From Melieria omissa (lineage: Eukaryota > Arthropoda > Insecta > Diptera > Ulidiidae), in NCBI GenBank assembly GCA_963971225.1, contig OZ020267.1:124487568-124551567 (forward strand): a stretch of DNA of 64,000 nt, read 5' to 3'. Shown here one piece after another: positions 1-10,823 of this stretch (its first letter is position 1; every line of letters starts with the position of its first letter). The position numbers and the translations under genes were made by a program. The notes under the pieces were generated by a model. It made no database searches. It had not been told where the DNA came from and was given only the letters and a program-made list of their open reading frames with translations.

Positions 1-2575
1 ACGATGACAGCAGTAGCGACGAACAAAAACTTGCACACACACACATACACATGTGAATAGATGCAAAAGAGTGCAGCGCACTAAATATACAAACGTCGAA
101 GAAACAAAACCCACTTGATGTCATTTCCTCTTTGATTGTTTAGCGGCGACGGCGACTGCAACCCTCTCACGCTCGCTTCGTACATGTGGCGAACAATCAA
201 ATGCGCCAAAATGCAAATTTTCTAAAACGCTCAAGAACGGCGCAACAAAAGACAATGAAAAGGTACGCACACTCGCGAATAAGAGCCGCCAACAAAGGCA
301 ATCAGTGCGAGTGGTGCGGCGCGACGAGTGGAAGATGCGAGCTGGGTACAAGCCAGACAGCAGCGCCTAATGCTGTCGTTGAGGCCTGATGAGGCTTTGA
401 TGATGTTTAATGTTGCTGCGGCGGGGTAGTTGCCGGCCACTGGTGGTGGCAATGGTCATGTTGCTGCTGCTGTTGCGGATGGTGACGGTGTTGCTGGCGC
501 TGGCGGTGGCGGTGGGTCTCATGCATGTGCGCCTCGTTATGCTTCTTCCCGCGCGCAGCGTTCACATTCGGCATTGAATTGGCGCGGCGTGTAGCCGGTG
601 CAGTGGCCACAAGCTAATCTTCATCAACATTGCTACTTGTCGCCATTTATTCTTCACAAAACAGCCGAACAGCAGCCACACCAACAACAGCAACAGCAAC
701 ATTGACCGCGAGCGCAAAGAAATGACAATGGAAGACGGCAGCGGCGGCGGTGGCGGCAGTGAGGGCAGCCAGGCAGCTGCATAATAAGCAAAAAGTGGGG
801 CCACGGGGCGGTGCAGCCGGGTCCCTTGGTACCGCAGGCGACTTTATCTGCACAAAAGATGGACGTTTGGATAGATTGTTCGATGGTTTTCGCTGTTTCG
901 GATGCGGCGTCGGACGGATGTGAATGATGCCAGTCGTCGGTTCGGCCGAGCCAACGGATGCGATGGATGGCTGTTTGTGCGCGCGACGTGTGTTGGCGGC
1001 GGATGGATGAATGCAGCGCGTCGCTGAATAGACGCGCCACGGCCGCGTGTGCGCTGGATTATGAGATTCCGTCATACCGCCGCAAGATTGGCAGCAATAT
1101 TGCATTGTTGCTGTTACGGTTGTTATTGTTCAATGGTTGCGGCTTGGCTGGCTGCCTGTGTCATGTTCGCCTCAGCGGCATCGAGCCAGTTGCTGCCAGT
1201 TGTAATGCGTTGCTCTATTGTTGTTACTGTTGTTGTTGTATTTCTATTCCCCAAATCGTTGTTATTATTTTATAATGGAGCCTTTTGTTGCCACCGCAGC
1301 GCAGCGTTGTTGTAATTGATGTTGCTGCCGCCGCTGTTCCGGCATCTTTTGCCAACTTCTAATGGATTCCTTGTTGCCGTTCGCTCTCTCTTTCACACTC
1401 ATACACTGTTCTACTTTATTCTTCTCGCTTTGGTTGTTTCGTGTTATTAAATGTGAGCTGCTCGAAAGTCCTTCAAGGTGCTTGTCGCTTATTTAATCAC
1501 AAAATTGCGCGCGCTTTCACATGTTTTTGTTGTTATTGCTCTTTGTTGAATATGTCTGAATATGTTTGGCTCGGTGAGTAAATAAACTTCGCTAATATTC
1601 GGCGCGGATGTGCATCGCTCAGCCGTATCGAATTTCATCTTATTTTTGGTTTTTTGTTTTTTGTTGGTTATTGTTCCTTTTTCGAAATTTTGAAATTGAG
1701 TGATTTGTTCGTTGAACTTAATGAGCCGTCCCGACGGATGTTGTTGGTTGCATTCAAATGCTGCCATTTATTTGTCGGTTTCGTTATTGTTGTTGTTGTT
1801 GTTGCTGCTGACCTGCTTGTGCTGGCTAATTGGATAATTTGCTGCTTACGCTGTCGCTTTGGCAGCTCGTCGTCATCATCATCATTATTTTGCACCAAAT
1901 GGGTTAAGCAGAAATCCTGAAATACGATTTTGTTCAAATTTATTTAAACACCAACAAGGGTACACGATTCCGTTGCACTTTGTTTCGGCGTATATTGAGT
2001 CGTTCTAAAGGAGGTTTTTGGAAAGTGGCACAAATAAATCTGCTTAATCAGTTGAGTTTGTTTTAAAGAAATGTGGAAAATGTTCATGAATTGCAGCAGC
2101 TGTCGAAAGAAACATACATAAATAAGACTAACGCAGCAGCAGCTTTTTACTGGGGAATACTTTATGCAAAAATCATCGATTGAATCCTCTGACCATAACA
2201 TCATTCTATTAAAAAAAAATATAAAAAAAAAATTTATAATTTTTTCGAAGGTGGTCTGAAAATTTTTCGACCCAACAGTCTTTGCTAAAAGAAATGTTTT
2301 CTTCAAATTTATTTCTATATTTCTAAATGGTCTCCTTTTAAGTCTACACAGATCTACACAGAGCTGGAAGAAGTAGAGGATCAGAGGATCATTGCGCGGA
2401 TTGAGAGAGGATAGAGAGGACGCCAACAAAGCGTTGGAAGTAAATTTTGAGTAAATATGTGACAAATATGTGAAGTCTCTGCCGTCTCCCTCACTGTAAT
2501 TCAACGGTTGTTCAGCAGTATTTAGGAAACTTGAGCGATGTTTTCGTCCTTATTAACTCTACTATAATTTCCAAT
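1..2575. other. no gene seen; triplet-rich sequence
   Basis: The first 1.4 kb is relatively GC-rich with many CAG/CAA/TTG triplets, and has overlapping open frames on both strands made of Cys/Leu or Gln/His runs. None looks like a real protein. From about 1900 on it becomes AT-rich. The 22-bp motif at 2251-2272 recurs at 48192. I see no splice-linked coding evidence. Confidence 0.6.
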
Positions 2576-2609
2576 AATTACTTACTTACTTACTCACCTC
2601 GGTGACTTT

Positions 2610-2762
2610 ATTATACCAGGTTCGTACTGGGTTTTCAGAGGCTTAGAAAATATACTAAGATTCCTCTTGGATACTGGAATCATCGACGAACTGTGAAGAA
2701 GAAGGGGCACAAAAGATCTTCTAAGTCGCAGTGCACTTTCCCCATCAATAATAATAATAATA
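2610..2762 (+). mobile_element. 3' fragment of a LINE with (AAT)n tail
   Basis: The stretch ending GCACAAAAGATCTTCTAAG, TCGCAGTGCAC and then (AAT)n resembles the segment at 3270-3337, including the GCACAAAAGATCT core, the TCGCAGTG core and an AAT/ATT tail. Such an end fits Jockey/R1-clade non-LTR elements (family knowledge). Only the extreme 3' end is left and the left limit is approximate. Confidence 0.45.
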
Positions 2763-2820
2763 CTTACTTACTTAACTGGTCATAAGAACCCATTACCGGG
2801 TTACCGCCTGCCGCAAAAGT
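2763..2820 (-). mobile_element. short 3'-end fragment of the RTE-like LINE
   Basis: Starts with repeated CTTA, then CTTAACTGGTCATAAGAACC, then an ACCGGGTTACCGCCTGCCGC block. This closely matches the 3' terminus of the element at 3629-4235. It is a heavily 5'-truncated copy of the same family, directly abutting the AAT tail of the previous fragment. Confidence 0.7.
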
Positions 2821-3099
2821 ATAAATAAAATAGAATAAAATTTAGATGTAAAAATCTAAGGGCTGAGATTCAAAACACGTATTTTTGCTTACTTGACATA
2901 TTTTGGTCCTGAAAGTTCAAAATAGAAAATTTAGTTAAAAGGAGACAGTTTTTCTCTTTCATTGGATACCCATATCTTCATTATTGCACAACTTCCAATT
3001 TTGAAAAAATATTTGAAATGTTGACCTTAAAATGTTAAAGTCCTTTTAAAAGGACATGGGATCAGAATATGAAAAACTGACTATGCCAGGTAACTATAA

Positions 3100-3340
3100 G
3101 TGATTCAATCAAGAAACAGAAACTTCCATGCACGTTCTCTTTGATTGTCCTGCACTCAGCAGAAAAAGATTTCTCCAGCTGGGGGCTATCACCATAGCCC
3201 CGGAAACAATCTGGAATCTATAACCCCAAAGAGTGCCTAAACTAATAAAAAGCCTCAACTTAGAGGGTTAAACCAGGCTTGCACAAAAGATCTACTTTGG
3301 TCGCAGTGTCTAATAGCCTCAATATTATTATTATTACTAT
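3100..3340 (+). mobile_element. 3' fragment of a Jockey/R1-like LINE
   Basis: A plus-strand frame reads MHVLFDCPALSRKRFLQLGA. This is the C-terminal zinc-knuckle-like region (H...CPAL) common to reverse-transcriptase ORFs of Jockey/R1-type elements. It is followed by AAAAGCCTCAACTTAGAGGG, GCACAAAAGATCT, TCGCAGTGTC and an ATT-rich tail. Stops interrupt the frame, so it is dead. The left boundary is uncertain. Confidence 0.55.
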
Positions 3341-3615
3341 AACTGATCTCTAGTTTCACGCCTATATCAATATTTGGATGGGTTGCGATACAAATACTTT
3401 TTTTTGTCGCATAGTGTAATAAATGTAAAGTTGGTGTTTTCACTTAGTGCTCCATAACTTTTTAATTTTTCTTTCGATTCTATTGATGCGGGATTTAACA
3501 TTTGCACAAATAATATATCTTTCATTTTAGAATTTAGAGGAGATAATTAATTTTCTATAAAAAATCATTCAAAAATTTATAATTTTTAAAATGGTCGAAA
3601 AATCACTTTTTTACT
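3341..3615. other. AT-rich spacer, nothing recognised
   Basis: No open frame, repeat structure or element terminus was found between the LINE fragments. Confidence 0.6.
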
Positions 3616-4248
3616 TTCATCGCCAGTACTTACTTACTTAACTGGCCATAACAACCCGTTATCGGGTTACGGCCTGCCGCAAAACTTCTCTCCAGGCGCC
3701 TCTGCTTCGCGCGCGCCTTCTCCAGTTGGTCACACCAAGAGATACCAGGGCCTCTTCCACTTGGTCCTTCCACCGGAGACACGGCCTCCCTCTTCGCCGT
3801 CGACCTCCAACCATCGCATCGAATACCTTTTTCGCCGGAGCTTCGTCGTCCATGCGGCAGACATGACCGAGCCAGCGTAGCCGCTGGATGTTAATTCGCT
3901 GCGCTACGTCCATGTCCTTATACAGCTCATACAGCTCGTTATTGGCTCGTATGCGATAGTCGTCACCAACCCGAACAGGGCCGAAGATTTTGCGAAGCAC
4001 CTTCCTCTCGAACACTCCAAGGGCCGCTATGTCGTTTCGTGTCATTGTCCATGCTTCAGCGCCATAGAGGAGCACGGGCAAGATAAGCGTCCTATAGAGT
4101 GAAAGTTTTGTCGGTCGAGAGAGGTCTCTACTTCTCAATTGCCTACCGAGACCGTAGTAGCACCTGTTGGCAAGAGTTATCCTTCGCTTTATCTCCAGAC
4201 TGACATCATTGCTGCTGTTGATGGCGGTGCCAAGGTTCATCGCCAGTA
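3616..4248 (-). mobile_element. 5'-truncated RTE-like LINE with 13-bp target duplication
   Basis: A minus-strand frame (stop at 3661-3659) encodes about 190 residues of a reverse-transcriptase C-terminus. It has LSLYRTLILPVLLYGAEAWT, a RKVLRKIFGPV block, LRWLGHVCRM, and a basic GGRRRRGRP region. The 3' end carries a CTTA-type simple repeat (AAGT on the coding strand). The 13-bp sequence TTCATCGCCAGTA stands at both edges (3616-3628 and 4236-4248), so the insert is 3629-4235. This is the classic product of target-primed reverse transcription with 5' truncation. No RNase H is seen, which fits RTE-type elements. The intact frame suggests a fairly recent insertion. Confidence 0.88.
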
Positions 4249-4789
4249 ATTTCCCTAAATCTCATCAGATTTGGACAATCTATATATCACTGAAAAGGCT
4301 AAGGTACTATCTTCTGAACGATAGACAGCTTGCTCATAACTGAATCAAAAGGAAAAAACTGGTTTTTCGAAAACTTTTCGAAAACGCTTTTTAAAAAATT
4401 TTTTTGATTTCAGTTTCGTTTTCAGCGGCTCAAAGTTAGTTTACATAACAATTTTGTTTTTAATATTTTCTTTTGAAGTGAATCTTTCGTGTTTCGAGTA
4501 GTATTATTGTCCTATCAAGTGCTTTCATTTCAAACAGAGTAAAAAATAATTTTGCGAAATAATTTTTGCTTGTCTAACTTTATTTTGAATATAAACATTG
4601 ATTATTGCAAAGGTTTCCAAATCCAAGACGTAACTATCCGTTTTAAATTTATAGTGAAATACATGGTTTGGTCTGAATTTGATGTCATAAATGTGGCTAT
4701 AACTTGAAAAACCCTCAAAGCTCAAACTCACTTAATCAAAAAAGCACTGAAATTATTCAAAATATTCAAAAATATTTATTTAAATAAAT
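4249..4789. other. no gene seen; AT-rich
   Basis: AT-rich sequence without a recognisable frame or element terminus. It may include decayed interior sequence of the hAT-type element that ends at 4911. Confidence 0.5.
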
Positions 4790-4911
4790 ATAATATAATT
4801 CTATAATATTCATAAATGCCTTTTAACTTGTACGTAGTTTTTAAGTAGATCCTAATATTCCGGAGGGGTTCCAACCTTCAAACCCCCCACCTCCCTGACT
4901 CCGCCACTGGC
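4790..4911 (-). mobile_element. diverged hAT-like MITE, minus orientation
   Basis: Reading the minus strand from 4911 gives CAGTGGCGGAGTCAGGGAGG, then a GGGGTT-type block, AAAACTACGTACAAGTTAAA and AGGCATTTATGAATATTATA. The same order of blocks is found in the element at 53904-54059. The far terminus and a target duplication are not clear, so the left limit is approximate. Confidence 0.6.
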
Positions 4912-6500
4912 TTCATTGGAATATATGTAGAAATGATTGCTTGTGAGGAAATATAAAAAAAAAGTATTCAAAAATGAAAAAAATGGTTCTTCTTCTAACC
5001 CATGAGGATTAAAGTATTTGAAATATACGAAGAGGTTCACACATACGACAGATGATTGGAGGCCAGGCTTAGTGGAGACACCATTATTGCTGCTTACTGC
5101 ATTTAGTTGAAAATTTTGAAATATTTCTTTGTATCGTAAAGTTATGCCATTAAAATGCACCTGTCGTGTTGTATAATGTCAGCTCGGTGTGTTGAAATTC
5201 GTTAATTTTTTGAATAAAAGTACAACTTTAGAAAAATATGCTGCAATTTTCATGGGATTTTTATTTTAATTTTATGGGCGCACTTCCATTTTTATTCATT
5301 TATTGCACACAACTAAATGAGCAGCAAATTTAAGGGGATATATCTGTGCTGCAACATACTCATGAACACATACATAACTATGTGCTCATGTGTTTATGCG
5401 TGTGTGTGTGTGTGTTTGTGAATATTCAACAATAAACGACTAGTCGGCTCTCATTGTGCGCGAAATTTCTTTATTACGGATAATTCCAAAGAAACCGGCA
5501 TCATTAGGCCGCACAATAAAGCGCGGCTAGGGCCAATCATAAAAGCGAGCGCAATGCGGTAATCTACACACACACACACAGACGCGCAGACACTCAGACA
5601 CTAAGTCGCACAAATGCAGAGAATTGCGGACATGCGCGTATAATAAATGCATTTGTTGCAACAATTATTTTCGCATTTGGCATGTTGAGGTTAATTTTTG
5701 AGCTTATTAGTGCAACAACAACAATCGCAACAATAACAACAATGCCGAACGATAATCAAGCAAATGCATAAAGCAAAAAAAAGTCTGTAAAAGACAAGAA
5801 CTGCAAAGCGGCCGAGACGAGCGACTGCGATTGGAGCGGAGCGTTGGCCAAGTGTGAAACTGACATGCGGATGCAACAGCCACCACCAACAACAACAACA
5901 ACAGCGTTAAGCCGCATTGCATACTGTCAGTTTGAAAGCATTGGATGAAGTTATCCTGCCGCTGCACAGTCCGATCCATTCGCGCTCCTTTGTTGTTATC
6001 GGCCCCGCTGCGCCGCACCGTTGCCGCCGCCGCCGCCGCTGCTGACACTTGGCAATGAAGACATTAGGGTTAATGGAAATGTTATTAAGGCGTTACAGGT
6101 GGGGTGATGGCGTTGCTGCTTTGCTTAGTCGGTGCTTTAGACTTTAACATTGTGATGCTGTTGTTGTTGTTGCCATTTTGACGTGTTCACTCAATTTGTG
6201 TGCCCGCCTGGAATGTATTTCACAACTTTAATTTGCCTCATCAACAGTTTGAGTGAAATAAAGTTATCCTTTTATTTTCGCTCACTTCTCGCATTTCTCT
6301 TATTTTAATTCGCAATTCGCCTGTAATGTTCGTCCGGGTTGTTTGCGGTGTTATTTTTAGTGCTATTATATGGCAATAAGCAACGCATGGCCACGGTGCC
6401 GATTTGGTTCGTTTGCGGCATTTAAGATGTGATTGCAGCCGTTGCAGCCTTGAGAAGTGTTTGGTGTCTGCGCTGATGAGGTTTTCAATTGTTTGTTTAT
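4912..6500. other. no gene seen; microsatellites
   Basis: A TG run at about 5400-5417, a CA run at about 5565-5580 and many CAA/CAG triplets near 5700-6050. Open frames here are Leu/Cys/Ala-rich shadows of these triplets. No coding or transposon signature. Confidence 0.6.
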
Positions 6501-6639
6501 ATTGGTTTGGAAATTTTTTACATCGATATGAAGAATTTTAATAAAATTGTAATGTTTCAAGAAATTTAATAAATTTTTAAATATAACATTTGAATTGAAA
6601 TATGACCCTGAATTGAAATATAACCAAATAAAAAAATAA

Positions 6640-7318
6640 GCAAACAAGCACACAATTTTTTTATGATTTATATTTTGATTTAATATATTTTTGCAAGAAC
6701 AAATAAAGTTTTATCATAACAAATTAAAAAAACTGATAATAAAATAAATACAAAAATTTTCAAAGAACAAAAACATTTTATGATTTGTATTTAATTTAAT
6801 GTATTTTTGCAAACAAATAAAAAGTAAATGTAAAAGTGTAAAGTGTAAAATTAACCAAATAAAAAAATAAGCAAATAAACACAAAAAATTTTGATTTAAT
6901 ATATTTTTGGAAGAAAATGAAATGTTGTGTCACAACAATTTAAAATAATTAAATTAGTATAACAAAATAATTTAAAAAAATTTCAAACAAAAACATTTTA
7001 TGATTTGTATTTTAATTTAATTTATTTTTGCAAGAAAATTAAAAGTTGTATCATAAAAAATTCAAAAACAAAAGAAGAAAAAGGACAAACTAGTTAAAAA
7101 ATTAAGCCAAAAAAAAACACAAAAAGTTTTTATGATTTGTATTTCGATTTAACACATTTTTGCCACAAATTTAAATGTTAGATAACACTAAATTAAAAAA
7201 AAAATAAAATAAAAAAGCAAAAAACCTAAAAATATATTTAAAAATATATTAAAAAAATTAACTAAATACAAAATTAGTAAAAACACAACAAATTTTTATG
7301 ATTTGTACTTTGATTTAA
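6640..7318. repeat. AT-rich tandem-like array (left part)
   Basis: A unit containing TTTTATGATTTGTATTT, AATTTAATNTATTTTTGCAA and a lysine-codon-like A-rich spacer recurs at about 6655, 6770, 6885, 6990, 7125 and 7290, with a period of roughly 110-165 bp. The last unit is cut by the LINE insertion and resumes at 9321, so the array predates that insertion. Confidence 0.65.
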
Positions 7319-7626
7319 AGCTCCGGTTGCCAGATTACTGTAGTGTCTTCCAGGCTGAGGTCACAGCAATCTGTGCAGCCTCCGATTGGCTCAGGGTAAA
7401 CAGGATATCGGCTACTGGTATCCTTATAATATCGGACAGCCAATCAGCTCTTAGAGCTTTGGATGCGATCAAAATAACATCAAAGACTGTTCTCAGCTGC
7501 AGCAAATCTCTCAACGAGACTGCCAAGCAGCTTCATATTCGCCTGTGTTGGGTTCCAGGTCATAGGGATATTCCCGGGAACTGTAGAGCGGACGAGCTCG
7601 CGAGACAGGGCACTACTGAGCAGTAA
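7319..7626 (+). pseudogene. RNase H domain of the truncated LINE
   Basis: A partial frame with the RNase H order of motifs: FQAEVTAI (second acidic residue), IISDSQSALRAL (third Asp), and LCWVPGHRDIPGNCRADELA (His and last Asp). The first catalytic Asp is missing because of the 5' truncation, so it cannot be active. It stops at 7624-7626. In the intact element this domain would digest the RNA strand during reverse transcription. Confidence 0.85.
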
Positions 7627-7711
7627 GGCCAAGAGTTGACCACGCTCGTCCCTCTTTTAACATGTAAGCTTCGTACCCATGCGAGCTCTACCTATGAAGG
7701 CGTAGCGCCTA

Positions 7712-8982
7712 AGCGCCTATGAAACCGGCAATTATTTTTGAAAAAACACGTTTATTGTGAGGAAATGATTACAATTTTATTCTTCAAAGTAATGGCCATC
7801 GCTAGCTACACATTTTTCCCATCTCTCAGGCAATTTATGGATGCCTCGCCAAAAAAAATGTTTCGTCTTTTGCCTGAAACCAATCATCGATCCATTTTTT
7901 GACTTCTGCGTGAGAATTGAAGCGCCGTTCCGTTAATGCGTGGCCCATCGATGCAAACATGTGATAATCCGAAGACGCCAAGTCTGGTGAGTAAGCCGCA
8001 TGAGCAAGAGCTTCCCAGTTGTACGATGCAACCAATTCTTTGGTGGCTCTAGTGCGGTGTGGTGGTGCGTTGTCATCGAGGAAAATCACTTTGTGTTGCC
8101 TGGCTTCATATTCTGGGCGTTTTTGGCGTATAGCACGGTTCAAATCGGCCAATTGTTGTTGGTAACGTTCACCGTTAACCGTTTCACCAGGTTTTAGAAG
8201 GTCATACCATATGACACCACGCTGGTCCCAGAAAACACATAGCATGGCCTTCTTTCCGAAGCGATCTGGCCTTGCGGTCGATTGCGCACTTTCGCCGCGG
8301 TTAACATACGATCTTTTTCGTTTGGGATTCTTGAAATAGACCCACTTTTCATCACCAGTTACGATTCGATGCAAAACGACTTTCTTTTGTACCGGGCGAG
8401 CAGCATTTCACAAGTGGTTTTTCGGTTTTCTTGCTGCCTTTCAGTCAGTTCATGTGGCACCCATCTACCGACCTTTAAAATTTTTCCCATTGCTTTTAAA
8501 CGTTATCCGACGGTCCGACGGTCAACACCCAATTATTCTGCGAGCTGTTCTTGCGTTTGGCCATCATCTTTATCGAGCAATGCTTGCAATTCGGCGTCTT
8601 CAAACTTTTTTGGTGGCCGGCCACGCTCCTCGTTTCTCACATCAAAATCACCACTTTTAAATTTATTGAACACTCGTTACACTGTGTGCGACCAAGAGCA
8701 TGCTCGCCGTAAGCTTCCACAAGCATTCGATGCGATTCAGAAGCGTTTTTCTTCAAATGGTAACACAAAATTAACTGTGTCCGCACATCGTAATTTGTAG
8801 GCACGTAATCCGACATTTTCCGGAGCGTCAAACAATGCGTTGTTGGATGAAACTTGACAAATTGTGAACTGAATATTGTTGACATATGACAGAAGAAGTA
8901 AACATGACATTTGGTACCGTTCCGAAGTTTATAAATATTCGGCTATTTACCGCTAGATGTCGTTACCGGTTTCATAGGCGCA
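7712..8982 (-). mobile_element. mariner element, 1.27 kb
   Basis: Terminal inverted repeats GCGCCTATGAAACCGG are found at the left end (from 7713) and, reversed, at the right end (to 8981), followed by CAA on the left and TAA on the right. TA dinucleotides flank both sides (7710-7711 and 8983-8984), the Tc1/mariner target duplication. The length matches full-size mariners (about 1.3 kb). It is inserted in the LINE between the RNase H domain and the C-terminal block. Confidence 0.9.
7777..8816 (-). pseudogene. mariner transposase, inactivated
   Basis: A minus-strand transposase of the DD34D class. The start is taken at the Met of MSDYVPTNYDVRTQLILCY (8816). Catalytic motifs are visible: VTGDEKW (first Asp), FLDDNAPPH (second Asp) and SPDLASSDYH (third Asp), with 34 residues between the second and third. 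The frame is broken by several single-base shifts (near 8670, 8372 and 7850) and at least one internal stop (near 8534), so it is dead. It would have cut and pasted the element by binding its inverted repeats. Confidence 0.88.
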
Positions 8983-9320
8983 TACCTGGTATACACAATA
9001 CGAATTTAAGATGGGTTGAAGGCAACACAAGCCTCCTTGCGCGCCAACTTTGGCCAACATTAAATCTTCGACGTTCTATAGAACTCCTCTCACTAAACAG
9101 AGTCCAGATCAGAACCATGAGCGGTGTCCTTACGGGTCACTGCCTAATCGGTACCCACGCAAAAAGGATGGGGCTGGGGAACGACTTCTGTCGCAGCTCT
9201 TTGGACGAGGAGGAGGAAGAAAATATTCCTCAAAGCGAAATGATGCCCGGACTCATGTGGTATCACAATGGACCGCCTGGCCTAAGTGTGCTCCTCCTGG
9301 AGCAGCTACACCTACCTACC

Positions 9321-9560
9321 TACTTTGATTTAACATATTTTTGTAAAAAAATAAAATATTGTATCACAATAAATTAAAAAAATGATAATATATAAAAATA
9401 AGAAAAAGAAATACAAAAGTAGTTTAATAAAAAATTGAAATGAATACATAACAAGAAAACTGAAGCACTTGTACTAATAAATTGAAAATATAAATACTTG
9501 AATAAATAAATAAAAATAAATTATAAATTTAAAATTTAATTAAATTTAAAATTTAATTAA
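9321..9560. repeat. AT-rich tandem-like array (right part)
   Basis: The array unit interrupted at 7318 resumes with ACTTTGATTTAACATATTTT, then A-rich spacer sequence, then short TTTAAAATTTAATTAAA repeats up to about 9565. Confidence 0.55.
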
Positions 9561-10238
9561 ATTTAAAATTTTTGTATAACTAAATGTGAATTTATACCAA
9601 TTTTATTTGATTTGTTCAAGTTTTGTTTTTACATTATGTTCAAGAAAATTACAAAAGTTTTGGCCAAAAGTGTGAACACAAGATATAAATAAATGAAATT
9701 AAATATTTGAAAATAATTAATGCACACATAAATATATACATAGTAAGGATTTTTAAGGAAAATGCTTATTTTTTTGCAACCAAAGTAAATTTTTTGTAAT
9801 GTTTTTCAACTTTCAACATACGCGCTTGTTGTATTTGACGGACGTGTAGTCCTTTCTCTCAATGTTAATCAGAAGTTTACATAAAGCTCATTTTATTCTT
9901 AGTGATATCAAAATACTTTATAGTTTTGTAGTATTTTATATTTATACTGATCTCAAAATTGTGTAAAATCTCGCCATTCTTAAAATGAATCCAGTTTGAT
10001 TTCTTACAGAACTATGCAAAGTCACCGATCAGGGCCATGGGAAGAGAACATGGGTCTAAAGTGTTATACAAATATTCATAAATCCGTGTCCCGGAAACCC
10101 TTCTTTATACTGACGTCTTTTTGGCTGGAAATCTAACGAAGGCACATTTTAAGTTCTATAGAATATTTGGATAACCTATACAGAGTAGACCAACTCTTGA
10201 GAATTATTTTGTCGGGAAAGAAAGATGATTTAAATATA
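9561..10238. other. no gene seen
   Basis: AT-rich unique-looking sequence with no recognisable frame, terminus or repeat. Confidence 0.6.
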
Positions 10239-10240
10239 TA

Positions 10241-10821
10241 CAGGGTGGGAGGAAAGTTTCTGCATACATCGTTTCAATTGCAATATAGTTGAAATTCTGA
10301 TTACTTGTTTTATTTGAAAACGAAATGGGAAAACCCCAATAATGTGATGGTTTGAAAATCCTAAACAATTCCCTCGTACATCTATAGCGATTTTAATGCA
10401 GGACGGTGCGTGATGTCCTACGGTGAAACAGTCAATAAGTGTTGCTAAGAGTCTATTTAAGCTAGTATAGGAAGACTGGTTGGGAAATTCGCCAGATCTT
10501 AATCCTATTGAACATATCTGGTTCAGGATTCAAGATTCAGTATTTCGGAGTCCAAAACCTGCAAATAGACTTCAACTCATTGAGAGAGTAAACAAAGAGT
10601 GGGATGCCATATCATTGGCCGAAACGTTGCTCTTGTGCGAAAGTTTTCGAAAGCGAATCCTAAACTGCTACGAAAAAGATGGCACACATACACAATATTA
10701 ATGATCAATTGAATTTTGCTTGGATATGATTTAGTGGTGTAAATAAAAAAATTTTTGAAAAGCAATACAAATGATCCTTAACGGTGTTGTTTTTGTATGC
10801 AGAAACTTTCCGCCCACCCTG
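10241..10821 (+). mobile_element. internally deleted Tc1-like element
   Basis: Inverted termini CAGGGTGGGAGGAAAGTTTC at the left and, reversed, CAGGGTGGGCGGAAAGTTTC at the right, both continuing TGCATAC (one mismatch in 27). TA flanks at 10239-10240 and 10822-10823. At about 580 bp it is roughly a third of an autonomous Tc1 element (about 1.6 kb). Confidence 0.88.
10405..10701 (+). pseudogene. C-terminal Tc1-type transposase remnant
   Basis: An open frame from about 10480 reads GNSPDLNPIEHIWFRIQDSV, the hallmark Tc1 block holding the catalytic Glu (NPIE), followed by the C-terminal tail SFRKRILNCYEKDGTHTQY. Upstream, a broken frame shows a LMQDG piece that may be the second Asp, with stops before the open part. 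The DNA-binding half is missing. Confidence 0.75.
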
Positions 10822-10823
10822 TA

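Larger units (their letters stand above)
7306..9333 (+). mobile_element. 5'-truncated LINE with RNase H, split by a mariner
   Basis: A 13-bp duplication TACTTTGATTTAA stands at 7306-7318 and 9321-9333. The insert (7319-9320) is plus strand and ends in a CCTA-type tail. It contains a retrotransposon RNase H domain and, beyond a nested mariner (7712-8982), the C-terminal segment SIELLSLNRVQIRTMSGVLT, GHCLIGTHAKRMG and NDFCRSSLDEEEE. Without the mariner and its duplicated TA the fragment is about 730 bp. RNase H plus this C-terminal block points to an I/LOA/R1-type lineage; the exact clade is inference. Confidence 0.85.

Noticed and set aside
1944..2504. 186-codon minus-strand frame
   Set aside because: Low-complexity Phe/Ser-rich translation of AT-rich sequence containing a repeated 22-bp motif; no family resemblance.
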